64,000 bases of DNA, taken from NCBI GenBank assembly GCA_033961575.1, contig CM066733.1, forward strand, positions 135,334,421-135,398,420, read 5' to 3'. A model generated the notes under the pieces. It made no database searches, was not told the origin of the DNA, and saw only the letters and a program-made list of their open reading frames with translations. Made by a program: the position numbers and the translations under genes. The DNA is from Aselliscus stoliczkanus (lineage: Eukaryota > Chordata > Mammalia > Chiroptera > Hipposideridae). Shown here piece by piece: positions 63,774 through 64,000 of this stretch. Each line of letters starts with the position of its first letter. The stretch's first letter is position 1.

Positions 63774-64000
63774 GGCCAGCCGAGTGGCTCAGTTAGTTAA
63801 GAGTTAGCTTGAGTCAGAGGAGGAGTAATAGATATATATGATATGGGGGGGGGGAGTGGGGTGGTGTATTGGGGGTGGGGGGTTGTCACTTTGAGGGGTA
63901 AAATGTATAACTAGTGCACTGTGTTGTACACCTGAAACTAATTAAAAAAAAAAAAGGGTTAGCTTAAGAGGGTGAGCTATGAGCAACAAGGCCACCGGTT
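63774..64000 (+). mobile_element. tRNA-derived SINE (third head type), split by an L1 insertion, runs off the window
   Basis: The head GGGCCAGCCGAGTGGCTCAG and GTTAAGAGTTAGCTTGAG break off at 63813 and resume at 63958 with GTTAGCTTAAGAGGGTGAGC. The B box CACCGGTT is cut by the window end. Confidence 0.9.
63814..63955 (+). mobile_element. Young 5'-truncated L1 3' UTR inserted in a SINE
   Basis: Contains a G-rich tract (63846-63889), GTCACTTTGAGGGGTAAAAT, GTGCACTGTGTTGTACACCT, GAAACTAATT and an A tail, which is the 3' end of laurasiatherian L1. The duplicated target gttagcttgag (63803-63813) / gttagcttaag (63958-63968) comes from the SINE. Confidence 0.9.

Overview
This is mammalian, almost certainly bat, nuclear DNA with no protein-coding gene, rRNA, tRNA gene or CRISPR array that I can support. 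It is AT-rich and carries long pure microsatellites, decayed MIR, L2 and L1 copies typical of placental mammals, and many young tRNA-derived SINEs. The SINE tails (CCCCAATAAAATCTTT and close variants) resemble SINEs I know from rhinolophoid/Yinpterochiroptera bats. The bat assignment is an inference from these repeats, and I cannot name a species. The longest open frames are about 155 codons or fewer; the longest lie in SINE or L1 sequence or low-complexity repeats, and none has a recognisable domain. The window is therefore intergenic or deep intronic.

Layout. 1-8.7 kb: mostly unique AT-rich sequence with a 110-bp pure (AC)n, a 30-bp perfect palindrome, and old MIR and MER5-like remnants. 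8.7-13.8 kb: an antisense L1 ORF2/3' remnant into which two SINEs inserted, plus further SINE and L1 pieces. 15.9-16.5 kb: a pogo/Tigger-like DNA transposon remnant. 18.8-28.3 kb: SINEs of two families (including two inserted at one target site), an (AAGG)n tract, and a mariner-like element that keeps about 30 codons of a transposase C-terminus. 28.3-33.8 kb: SINEs and an L1 ORF2 remnant. 33.8-42.3 kb: repeat-poor AT-rich DNA with old L1, L2 and MIR pieces. 42.4-51.3 kb: SINEs, an AT/AG compound microsatellite, a hAT-like element with an 8-bp target duplication, and a stepwise SINE cluster with a probable 3' transduction. 51.3-56.8 kb: mostly unique, with a diverged duplicated segment. 56.8-58.2 kb: an old L1 3' end carrying three later insertions. 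58.2-64 kb: an LTR-like old repeat with a strong G-quadruplex motif, more SINEs, and a young truncated L1 inside a SINE at the right edge.

The interest here is repeat biology: modular SINE families that share a tail, a length-variable SINE core, repeated insertion at the same sites, and deletion derivatives of DNA transposons. I found no new enzymatic or defence system.
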